Source of the DNA: Yponomeuta sedellus
Taxonomy: Eukaryota > Arthropoda > Insecta > Lepidoptera > Yponomeutidae
Direction of reading: 5' to 3'
NCBI GenBank assembly: GCA_934045075.1
Contig: OW203749.1
Location: 5,298,804-5,362,803, forward strand
Length of the DNA stretch: 64,000 bases
Positions 30,301-42,300 of this stretch are shown here, one piece after another. Numbering within the stretch: the first letter of the stretch is position 1; each line of letters begins with the position of its first letter. The notes below the pieces were generated by a model. The model was given only the letters and a program-made list of their open reading frames with translations, made no database searches and had not been told where the DNA came from. The position numbers and the translations under genes were made by a program.

Positions 30301-33300
30301 TAGGAAAGAAAGTTTATGTTTATCTCTAGTATTTACATGTTCTGATGTATTTACAATGCATATTGTGCCAGCTTCATTGGTAAAATGACTGTAAAACGGA
30401 AGGTCTCGGGTTCGATCTCCGGCCGGGTCAAACTAGGAAACGAACTTTTCTAGTGTGCCTCGGGTATTGGATGTTATCTATGTATTTATTGTATTAAGTC
30501 TATCGTCGAGTTAGCAACTATAACACAAGTCATTTAGTTGTACTTAGTATAGGGCTAACGAGATCTGTGTAATGTTAATAACCTATTTAGAGGCTAAAAG
30601 TTCCACCCATGCCGGGATTCGAACCCGCGACCTCTGGCTATCCGTGCCAGAGGCCGCGGGTTCGAATCCCGGCATGGGTGTAATTTTTAGCCCCTAAATA
30701 GGTTTTTAAAATTGTCCTAAGCACGGGTTAATGCATTAAAAATAAAAATAGTATAATCTGTGTAATGTGTCTATGAATATTTATTTATTTAATGGAATAA
30801 TATTTCGCACTACAGGCAGCCCTCTGGGATAATGTGGAGCTCCTAGCGGAGCTTATAGCGGCCGGAGCAGACGTGAATGCCCGGGATGCATTGTCCAGGA
30901 CAGCGCTGCACGCGGCGGCCTTGGCTGAGCGCAGCAGTTGCCTGCGGGCGCTGTGTGCAGCGGGGGCTGACCTGGACGCTGTGAGCTCTCAAAGCTCTGG
31001 AGGCAAGGTGATAGACCTTTACGTCAATTTTTTTAACAGCTAGTATGTTTTAAAAACCTATTTAGAGGCTAAAAATTCCACCCACGCTGGAATTCGAACC
31101 CGCGACCTTGCTTTATTTGCTTTAATTTGTCGCTGCCTGTACGTAATACGGAGAATATTGTAAAGAGGTTCGAAATTTCACTGATGAAGTCGCCCATTAG
31201 CTCAGTTGGAAAGAGCGCTGGCACGTATAGCCAGAGGTCGCGGGTTCGAATCCCGGCATGGGTGGAATTTTTAGCCTCTAAATAGGTTTTTAAGCTAGTA
31301 TATTGCAAATTTTATTCTGTTCGATAAATATTTTTGATTTGATTCCATTGAATCGTGTACTATGATTTTACTATGTAAATTTTATTTTGTGCATGTGACC
31401 TTATTTCAATAGAAACTACTTTTAAGTTACAAACCAGAATGGCAGTTCAAGTGTGAAAGTTATTTTGTTTTTAGCGAACTCCAAAAGTTTTCAGTCCGAC
31501 TGTATTTTTAACCCAACTACATATCAAACTCCTCCGGAATGGCTTCACCTAATTTTTGAATTTCTTTGTGTACATTTGTCACGTCTGCGCTCCTCCGGAC
31601 GACTTCGACATTTCCTTAAACTCGTCTCTTTCCTAACTCTTAACTTTTTTAACTTGCCGTTTTCTTACTTGTCCTCACTTTTGAAATTATCTCTTTCCTG
31701 ACTTCTTCTTCTTTTTCTTCTTCAGGCTATATTAGTCCACTGCTGGACATAGCCCTCCCCTTATGAGCGCCATAGCGCAAGGTTGTGCCATCATTAGGGG
31801 GTAATGCCCATGATCCCCAAGCTGGGCACGCGGGTTGGGGATCGCAGTTTGGTGGAATTGTACTGCAGGGGGCGCTGCTGCCCACCCCCCGGTTTGTGTC
31901 CCTTAGTCGCCTTTTGCGACACCCGCATGAAGAATTTCCTGACTTGTCCCCTTCCTAATTCGTTTCAAGTAAAACTTGGTGTTTTGCTTAGTGGCTGTTT
32001 TAACCTTAACCTTGGTACTTGAGATCCCTCCGGGCGATCGATTGAAACCTACTTGGATGTTAAGCATTGTTGATGTGTGTTGTTGTTGTTTCATTGCTAG
32101 TTACTTGCTCCAAAAACCGGCGAGTTAAAAAAAAGCGACGAGTTGGGAAAGTGTCACGGTAAAAACACGTCGAAGTCGTCCACAGTAGACATGAGTTAGG
32201 AAAGAGTCAATTTTAAAAGAGAGACAAAGTATAGATGTCAGGTTAAAAAAGAGACGAGTTGGGAAAGTGTCACGGTAAAAGCACGTCGAACTCGTCCACA
32301 GTAGACATGAGTTAGGAAAGAGTAAATTTTAAAAGAGAGACAAAGTATATATGACAGGTTAAAAAAGAGACGAGTTGGGAAAGTGTCACGGTAAAAGCAC
32401 GTCGAACTCGTCCACAGTAGACATGAGTTAGGAAAGAGTAAATTTTAAAAGAGAGACAAAGGCTATATGACAGGTTAAAAAAGAGACGAGTTGGGAAAGT
32501 GTCACGGTAAAAGCACGTCGAACTCGTCCACAGTAGACATGAGTTAGGAAAGAGTCAATTTTAAAAGAGAGACAAAGTATAGAGATGGCAAGTTAAAAAA
32601 GAGACGAGTTGGGAAAGTGTCACGGTAAAACACGCCGAACTCGTCCACAGTAGACATGAGTTAGGAAAGAGTCAATTTTAAAAGATAGACAAAGTATAGA
32701 GATGGCAAGTTAAACAAGAGACGAGTTGGGAAAGTGTCACGGTAAAAACACGCCGAAGTCGTCCACAGTAGACATGAGTTAGGAAAGAGTCAATTTTAAA
32801 AGAGACACAAAGTATAGAGATGGCAAGTTAAAAAAGAGACTAGTTTGGAAAGAGTCGAGTTTAAGAAAATCTCAATGTCGTCCGGAGGGTCTGCGAATGG
32901 GATGTAAGCTTAATAAATATGCAAAAAAAAAACGTTTCCGGATTCAGGTAGTAGTTATATAACATGAATAAGTTATAGAACAAAATAGTTATAGAATCGA
33001 GAGTGAGTCTGGTGTTTTTATTAAATTGAACGCGATCGCTTTTAGGTTTAAGACCGCCGATTGGTGTCTTTTAAGTTAAGACAAGATACAAATATTCCTT
33101 ATTGTACACACCAAAGTAATTACAGAGACAAAAGTTACAAAAGAAGAGGCACAATTGGCGGCCTAATTGCTGATAGCAATTTCTTTCAGGCTACCTTATA
33201 CCGGTACCTATTTAATTTTCTGATGTGTATAGTCTGTTAGCTTTTAGAATATACCTCGGCTACTATCGGATATAGTCGGATATATTCGTCTAATAGAAAT

Positions 33301-36300
33301 ATCGGAACTAATATGACATTTAATTCCGAAATCGGAACTAATATGACAATTAATTTCGAAATCAGAGCTCGATCATCGGTACGAAAACCGGCGAAAATTG
33401 GCGAAAACCGAAGCCTACTCTAGAGCCCGAGGTATATTCTAAAAGACTATATCCAACAAAGACAACAAAGAGTTATAATGTAATATAATATGTGGCGTGC
33501 AAGAGGTCCCGGGTTCGAATCCCGGCTGGGGACAAAAGAAACCCCAGGTCTTGGATGTTTACATGTTTGTGATGTCCCTGTTTTTGGTTCCCACGACACA
33601 GGGTATCCTAGTGTGGGGCCAGAAGCATAGTATGTGCCTGTATGTAAATGTTATGTTAATATAATCTTACATTGCCCCCAGACGGCGCTCCACATAGCAG
33701 CGGAGCGTGGTCACGTGGAGAACGTCCGCGTGCTGCTAGCGGCGGGCGCTGCGCTGGGCGCTCAGGACGCGGCCGGGGACTCCGCCCTGGCGCTGGCGGA
33801 GCGCCGGGGACACCGCCACGCGGCCTCCGCCCTCCGCGAGGCCAAAGGTCAGTCACATACTGTACGGACCAAACATCGTGCATCGCTGCGTGTCCAGCAT
33901 TCCATTCCATTCTATAATTCCATTTAATAAAAACTGAGCTCAATTAGGAGAGCGCTGGCACGGTTACAGTGGTCGCGGTTTCGAGTCCCGGCATGGGTGG
34001 AATTTTAAGCCTTTAAATAGGTTTTTGAAATTGTCCTTAGCACGAGTTCATGTGCCAGTGGTCGCGGGTTCGAGTACCGGCTCGGGTAGAATTTTTAGCC
34101 TCTAAATAGGTTTTTAATACTGAAGTATGTATATGTATACTTCACACATAACTCCACAAATTTGGATTCGATGTTATGCCTCATCTGCGGCTTGTACTTA
34201 TGACAGGAAATTGTTACTTGTCCTCCGATAAACAGACCTTGCGACAAGTAACGTCGAGACTAATTGGTGGAACTGGGTTGAACTTGAATACCTTAGAAGA
34301 CTCCGTACTGCTAAACATATGTCTACCATTTTACATTGTTCAAACGAAATTTTACTATATAATCTAGCTGCACATATACTGCCGTTAAATATAATTATAT
34401 ATATTTACAGCAAAAAAAAAAACAGAATTTACGATCTGTTAGATTTTAAAATATCATCATCATCATCAAGGGCCTTTGCATCTATAACAGATGATTTATG
34501 CAGCAATCCTGGATTGTAGACATTTTTTCTCGTGGCTGTAAAGCCCTATGCGAGAGTGAATGCCACGTCCGCACATCTGGCATGTGTAGGGGGCGGAAGA
34601 TCCAGGTTGGTCAGGATTTAGGGCACGAGCATGTCTCTTTGCTCGCTTATCGGCAAGTTTAAAATATACCTCGGCTACTATCGGATATATTCGTGTAATA
34701 GAAATATCAGAACTAATTAATTTCGAAATCAGAACAGGAAATAGTTTTACAGTCGTGTGCTTTTGGCGAAAATCGAAGCCTACTCTAGAGCCCGAAGTAT
34801 ATTCTAAAAGCTAACAGACTATAGATGGTCAAGATCTCCTTTTAAGTGTCCTACTGCCCAACACCTGTGCCAGGAGATCCCGCTCTTTCACAACTATACA
34901 TTGAATTTTTCGAAACTTAAATTTCTTAAGTTCATTTATTGTGTGTGTGTGTGTACGTGTGTGTGTGTGTGTGTGTGCGCGTGGGTGTGTTACGTGTATT
35001 TGGTTTTGAAATTATTGGATTTGCAGGTACCTTAGGTTAGAGCTAGGTTTAAATGAAAAATAATTCTAGCAATGAAATTGCAAGCAATATTGTAACATCA
35101 CCAACATGAAAATACACCTAGGCTCAGACCGCTCGTTGAATCAAGTACGGCGACCAACGGCCTTCAGCGGGAATCGAACTAATGACCTCTGTTTAGATAA
35201 TAGAGCGTTTTACCGCTAGACCAAGCTAGCAGACAGTTCATTACGTCATAATATTATGATTCAATTACGTACCTATATATAAACTTATTAGTCGTATATC
35301 AAGGTCAAAATTCTAGAGGTCGTTTGGTTGGCATGTCCGTGGGCAGAGAAATAAATGCATTATGCAGAAGTTTCTAGAACGAACTGGTTCGCAAATAGGA
35401 ATGTTGTGTTAAGAGATGTACGTTAGCTTAAGAGATAATCTAAATGAGTGTTTTGGATCAAGGCCTCGGTAGCCACAGACTGGCGGTTGAAAAAACGCTC
35501 GGTTATAAAAAGCGTATATGGTAGCGATTGGCTACCGACACAGCCATGGCTAATTAAAAAGAAAAAAAAAATGGTAGCGATTTCACGATAGATTCGATTA
35601 TGTAGATTACTTTGTTCATCATAATAAAAGTAGTAATAGTAGTGGCCTAATAGCATAAAAGTAGCAAGTCCCACTGCAAGGTACAGGCCTTCTCTCACAA
35701 AGAGAGTGTAACGGCGCAAACCTCTTTACACAATTTTTTATATTTCTTTTTCTATCTATAATTTTGAAATATTTTAATTATTGTTAGAATATTTTCGGGG
35801 CTTAATCGCGTAGTAATTTATTGCAATTTTACCTCGACGTTTTGACGACGACAACAATGATTTCAAGTCGCGAAAGTTTAAAATATTATATTCTTTTTAA
35901 TGCACTAACCCGTGCTAAGGACAAAAAACCTATTTAGAAGCTATAAATTTCACCCATGCCGGGATTTGACCCCACGACCTCCGGCTATCCGTGCCAGCGC
36001 TCTGTCCAACTGAGCTAATGGGCGACTCACCGGTGAAATTTCGAACCTCTTTACAATATTCTCTATATTACGTACATGGGTGAAGTTTATAGCCTCTAAA
36101 TAGGTTTTTAAAAAAGTTTAAAATATGTTATTTAAATTATGTCACACATTTCGGAATTTTCCTCATTTTTCATCATTACCACCTGACATCTTCACTTGGT
36201 CTGACTATTTTTGCCTGCTTGTCCGATTTTATCCAGTTTTCTGTTTTATTATAAAATAAACAGTACAAATAAAGCAAAAGTTGAAGTCGTTCCAGTTTTG

Positions 36301-39300
36301 TTATTTGCAAAAGTTCTACAGCAACACAAGAGTATGAGCTTATTTATTTATTTTATTTATTTCTGTTGGGAAGATTAACAGCCGCATAACAATTGTACAT
36401 AAAATAAATTAATAGCTGAAGAACAATTATAAATCTCCACTTTTAAAAAGAACAAAAAACATAAACCAAAGATAAAGAAAGAAACATCAGCAATTTCGAC
36501 AGACATAGAAAACATATATCCGCAAAATACGACATAATGACGTTATTACCAGGTGTATACTTATTGTTAAGTACCATGCGTGGCCGTGGGTTTGCAATTT
36601 CAAGCGCTGCGGCTTTTGAATACCTCAGAGACTCTTGTTTCCTCACTAGTGCTAGTAACGGAACGGTAGAACGCCAGCTTCTCAATCGGGAGGCCGTGGG
36701 TTCGAATCCCGGCTTTGACTTCTTAGTTACGTACATTATTTTGTGAAGTCATACAGTAGCAATACCTCTCACTAACGGTGAAAGAAAGCATCGTGAGGAA
36801 ATCTGGATGTCTGAGGGGTTCAAATAAGATAAGATAAGAATATTCTTTATTGTATACCGGAAAAATAGTTACAAAAACGGCAGATACAAAAGATCAAATA
36901 CAATTGGCGGCCTTATTGCTAAAAGCAATTTCTTCCAGGCAACCTCAAATACCTCAGCCCTTAAAATTGCCGATCCGTGGTGGGCACGCGTGTTAATTAA
37001 GCCCATACTGCCCTGCAGTGGCACGTTTGAAGCTGCATAAAAAATATGTATACTACAGGTCAGGTAACATTTTTACTAGACAAAAATCTTCAATGTCGTG
37101 TTTCAAGAAACCTACAATTCAGTTTTGTCCGTTTTGATATGTCCGTTTGTTACCTTGTTGCGCGCTTAGTCTACGCAAATATGATGATAACGGCTTCGTT
37201 AGTCAGGCGGTTAAACGCTTGACTATCAAACTAGAGTTCGAGATCGATTTCCGCTAGAGGCCGCCGCACTTAATTTATACAAATATAAATAACCTTAAGA
37301 TTTGTACAAATTAATTAACTATCTTAAAACTTTTCTTTGTAAGCTTATCTACATAGTTTAAACGCTTGACTACCAAACTAGAGTTCGAGATCGATTTCCG
37401 CTAGAGGCCGCCGCACTTAATTTATACAAATATAAATAACCTTAAGATTTGTACAAATTAATTAACTATCTTAAAACTTTTCTTTGTAAGCTTTTCTACA
37501 TAGTCTGTGTTTAATAGTTTTTTCGTGTCATGTACCAAAAACATTTACATTTTGAAATAACCGCTCATAAACAACCATATTTAATTTCACAGACTTCTAG
37601 ACTTTACATTCCACATTTTGTGGCGGCTTAACCGCGCGACTTTATCGTTCGTTTGTGCCCCAAATCCATAGGCAGATATGTAGCTATTCCAACCAAAAAC
37701 AGCTAAAAAACAAGTTCGTTTCAAATCCATTAGCTAAATTATTTTAATACGCATGTCTTTACAACATAAAGGTGATTTTTCGACGCGCAATGAAACGAGT
37801 TGGGTTATGTAACAATTCCTTTAGAACATTTTCGCGTGGCATGCCAGAGACCAGAACAAACGTTCTAGAACAGTGGTTCTTAACCTTTCAACCGTGAGGG
37901 GCCATTTTACCAAATTTCTGTCTTGTCAGGGACCATTCTGGCCGTGGCCTGGTTCCACAAGATTGAAATTAATCACTAGGGTTAAGCAACCGTCACGTAA
38001 CTACAGCTAGTGGCATTTTTTCCGAGCGCTGCTTTGTAAGGCACGTTAAGCCGTTAGTGCCGGCTGTCATGTAATGACAGACGTTAAGCCATGTCAGAGG
38101 TCTTATGGGCGACTTGATAACTTCTGCCAGTAAGGGCCGCCACCGTCTTACAATTCTCCACCAACCCGGAATTGGCCCCCGTGGTGGAGTACGGCCTAAC
38201 TTTCCTGCGATGCAGGAAGAGACCCATGCCCCAGCAGTGGGACCATGGCATAGGCGTTAGACCGCAAGCCCCACGAGTCAGTCAAACAAACATGACGTAC
38301 TTACTTCCACTTCTTTCAAGCAATCATCGTAAAACGCTTCGTGTCAGTTTACGAGCGAGTGACGCTGAATCATTCAGGGTCATCTCCTGATGCGTGGGTG
38401 CTCGTAAAAACCTTTGCTGAATGTCAAATCCCTCGCAGGTAGAGTTAGGAGACTATTCGATTTTGGTACATGTTACTTTATTCAACAGCCAAATATCTAC
38501 TATCAATTCTTCAAAACAAGGTCGCACTATACCGTCTAGTGTGGGAACCAATGGTAAACTATTGATTGTCAATATCAACCATTTTCTATACTAGTACCTA
38601 AGCTAATCATGAATTTAAGAATCATGGTTGTAATATTTTTCTGGTTGTGCAATAAAGTGTTCTCTATCTATCTATCTATCTAATCATACTTTTATGTAAT
38701 TGGAAAGTTGTATCTTTTTATCAAGTGTTTTAAATAAAAAAAATCTTTTTATCTTATTTTATCACATAATACTATCACACTTAATCACACTAATATTTTA
38801 AAGGCGAAAGTTTGTGAGTGTGTATGTCCGTTACTTCTTCACATCTAAACGACTGGGGCGATTTTAATAAAATTTGGTATGGAGTTAGCTGACACCCTGG
38901 TTTAACACATAAGCTACGTTTTACTGCGGGAAAACTTTTTATACCCATGGGAAAATGAGAAGAACTGTGTCGTGGGAACCAGAAATAACGACATCACAAA
39001 CATGTAAACATCCAAGACCTGGAGTTTTTTATCCCCTGCCGGGTTTCAAACCCGGGACCTCTTGCATGGAAGGCAGATGCACTACTGCTGCACCACAGAG
39101 GTCGTCATATTAAGTATCCTGTCTCAATTCAGATCTTTGTCTATCCGTATGCCAAGTTTCGTGTGACTCCGTTCAGCCGTTATTGCGTGATTGAGACACC
39201 AACATCTTCACGAACTGTCACATCTTCTATAATATAAAATTTAATCGCTGCATGTGTTGGTAAGCGCAAATCTCGAGAGCAGCTGAACCAATTTCGTCAA

Positions 39301-42300
39301 TTCTTTTTTTAGAATATTCCTTGAAGTACGAGGATGGTTCTTACGGAGAGAAAAATAAAAAAAAATAAAGAATCGACTGTTAGGCGGTACGAAGTCGCTG
39401 GGTCAGCTAGTTTGTAATATTTGTAGGATACGCCCAGTATACATGTTGTTTCTTTACGGTGACAAATACGCTTACTTTTTTTATGTAGCTGTAGGACACA
39501 GGCATTCCCAGAGAGAGAGAAAGAGAGTGTATGGGCTTAATTGCCACGCTTGCCCACCGCGAAAATGTCAATTTCAAGCGCTGAGGTATTTGACCACCCC
39601 AGACACTCAGGTCCTCACGATATTTTCCTTCACAGTTATTTAGCGAGTGGCATCGCTACTGGCCTATTAATTTATTGAAATTGGCAGCATAAGCTTATCA
39701 CAATAAACGCCGGAACAATAATATACCAATAAATATGTAATTTGTCAATAACCGCTCACAACTCATCTTTATTTATAGGGGTAGGTCAGTTACTCTACAG
39801 TCCGTCAGTGAGGGCGTTTACTACTTTAATCAGTTCAAACTCCTGTGACACCCGTCTTCATATTCTTAAAAGGACGGACGAGGCGACCACTCTTGTGGAC
39901 GGCTGTCGACGTAAAAGAGGGTTGCCAGGCGTGGGCCAATTGTCATGTTATTGTCGAAGGAGATTCGTGTGATTTGTGCAAGTGACCTCGAAATCAACCC
40001 TTGAATGTCCCCACTGCTGGGGCACGTGTATCTTTCTGCATCGCATCTCCACCAACCGGGACTTGGCCCCCGTGGTGGAGTATGGCCTAACCTTCCTGCG
40101 ATGCAAGTGACCTCAGTCTGGGTGTATTTTCATGTTTGTGACGTCCTTGCCTGGTTACTATAGCACAGGGCAACCTAGTTTGGGGTTAGGACCACTGATT
40201 GTGTTGTGAGGAAGTTATTATTATTATAACTGTGATGTATTCTGCTGCTTTATGTATCTACATAATTCAATAAATACTTCGTTTGCGAATATTGTATGGA
40301 ATCAGGCGTTACTTTGCTAAATTCCGCCAAAAATCCCACAAGCATTTTTTCAAGCAGAAGCAAGACACGAATTTACCACCACCGACACCAATACTTGTGT
40401 GAGAAAATACGCGACGCGTTTCGCCTCTTACACGAGGCTTCGTTTGGGAAGCTTATAAACTAATTCGAACGATGAAGACAAATGAGACGTGTTAATGTTA
40501 AGAAAGGGACGATGACTCGATCGGAGCGCCCCTCCCGTCTTAGATCAGATGTGCGCCACACATCTGTTTTTATTAAATCATCATCATCAAGCCACAAAAA
40601 GTCCTATGCTGGAAACAGACATCCTCCGTGGATGTCCTGAAAGAGTTGGAAGCAGCTTGCATCCAGCGTCTTCCTGCCACTTGGATGAGGTCTTCTGTCC
40701 ATCTTATGGCTGGTCGTCCAACGTTGCACTTGCCGATAAATAGTCTTTTCGGCCCCATAGGCCAGCATTACTGCGTGCTATGTGCCCCGTCCATCGCCAG
40801 TTCAACTTACTAAGAATCTCCGGCGGTTTTGTAGAATATTTTTAAATAAATAGTGTTATTGTTGTTCTGCTGGACTTCTCATTTCTAGAGTTAAACACGT
40901 AAACATGCACATTCACAGTTGAGATTTTCCTTCGTACGTAATATAAATTTATAAGTTTTTTTAAAAGTCATCATTGAAAACTATTTTCTTTCTTTACTAT
41001 TAGAGAAAAAATCCAGGAACTTGAGTTCCTTTTAAAATTTAGTACGCACCACTCTTCTAAAGGAAGACTATGAAGATTACTTAATGTGGTGACCTGCGTA
41101 ATATGTCACTATTCTATACATAAAAATCGAATTTCATCGCCAGAATATACAGATGTTTTGAATGGGAATCCAGACGATTCAGTTTTGGTAGTATTCGAAT
41201 TTAATCTCCTGAATTTACGTATTATGTTTTGGAGAGGAATCTATCTAGACAACCGAGTTCTGGTAAATTTCTAAATTCATCGCACGAATTTACAGATGTT
41301 ATGAATGGGACTCCGGACAACCCAGTTCTGGTAAAGTTCCAAATTCATCGCCTGAATTTACAAATGTTTTGTATGGGAATCCAGGTGGTCAGTTCTGGCA
41401 ACCCTGAGGTAATGACGATTTTCCTGTCCAGTAGTTTCAGTACCGCTAGCCGTGCGGTCGCGTCGTTTCATACAAATAATGTAATACGTGAAAATATAAA
41501 ATACGCTACGTTTTTGTATAGCGTTGTGGTATATAAGTGATCAAAACATGTGAGGTTTAAGTGAATTGCAACAAGTGACTGGTGCTAATATTACCTATTT
41601 ATTATATGGATTATTTTGATGAAATTGTGATAAATTTATCTATTTCATTAGATCTTTACAAATCTAATGAAGATCTTTGAATTAATCCATACTCGTCCAC
41701 CGCCGGACATAGACCTCCCTAAAGCCGCTACTCCTGTCCATCCTCGGCCATCATCATCCAGCCGCTGCCGGGAATGGGGCATATCGTTCGTAAATAAAAA
41801 CCCAACTAGTTTGTATGGAAATCGCTCCATGAGGAGCGGCCTTGAGAAGTAGACGTAGAAAATCTTTATTTGGTACTACAGATATTGAATACAATAGGTT
41901 AAGCTTAATATAAAACTAAAGTTTATGAAGTCGTTATCAGCCCTTGTATGTCCCCACTGTTGGGGCACGGGTCTCTTCCTGCATCGCAGGAAGGTTATGC
42001 CATACTCCACCACGGGGGCCAAGTCCGGATTGGTGGAGGCTTGCAATACTAGTGGCTGGTCTTACTGTGAGAGGTTTTCAAGCCGCCCTAAGGCCTCTGA
42101 CTTGGCTTAACGACTGCCTTCTATCGACGGCAGCCGGCCATCTGCTTAACGTGCCTTGCGAAGCACGGTATCGCTCTGAAAAATGCCACTAGCGTTAGTC
42201 ATAGACGCTTCAGACATCCATGCACTGAACGCGCCCTGTGTTCCTTAACCCTCGTGATCGTTTAAGATCACTCAGGCAGCTTGGGCTAAGAGCGATATAT

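Larger units (their letters stand above)
31581..32895. mobile_element. Fold-back element with 117-bp tandem array
   Basis: Left arm 31581-31658 ('TGCGCTCCTCCGGACGACTT' to 'TTTTTTAACTTGCC') is the imperfect complement of the right end 32822-32895. Between lie a SINE-E insertion (31711-31930) and about six tandem units. Confidence 0.7.

Noticed and set aside
32120..32890. CRISPR-like array of regular repeats
   Set aside because: Units are 117 bp with no unique spacers, in a eukaryotic intron.
33656..33943. Antisense 95-codon frame and a second-frame 81-codon plus-strand frame at the ankyrin exon
   Set aside because: Shadows of a GC-rich exon; they are Arg/Gly/Pro-rich with no family likeness, while the 33682 frame is clearly ankyrin.
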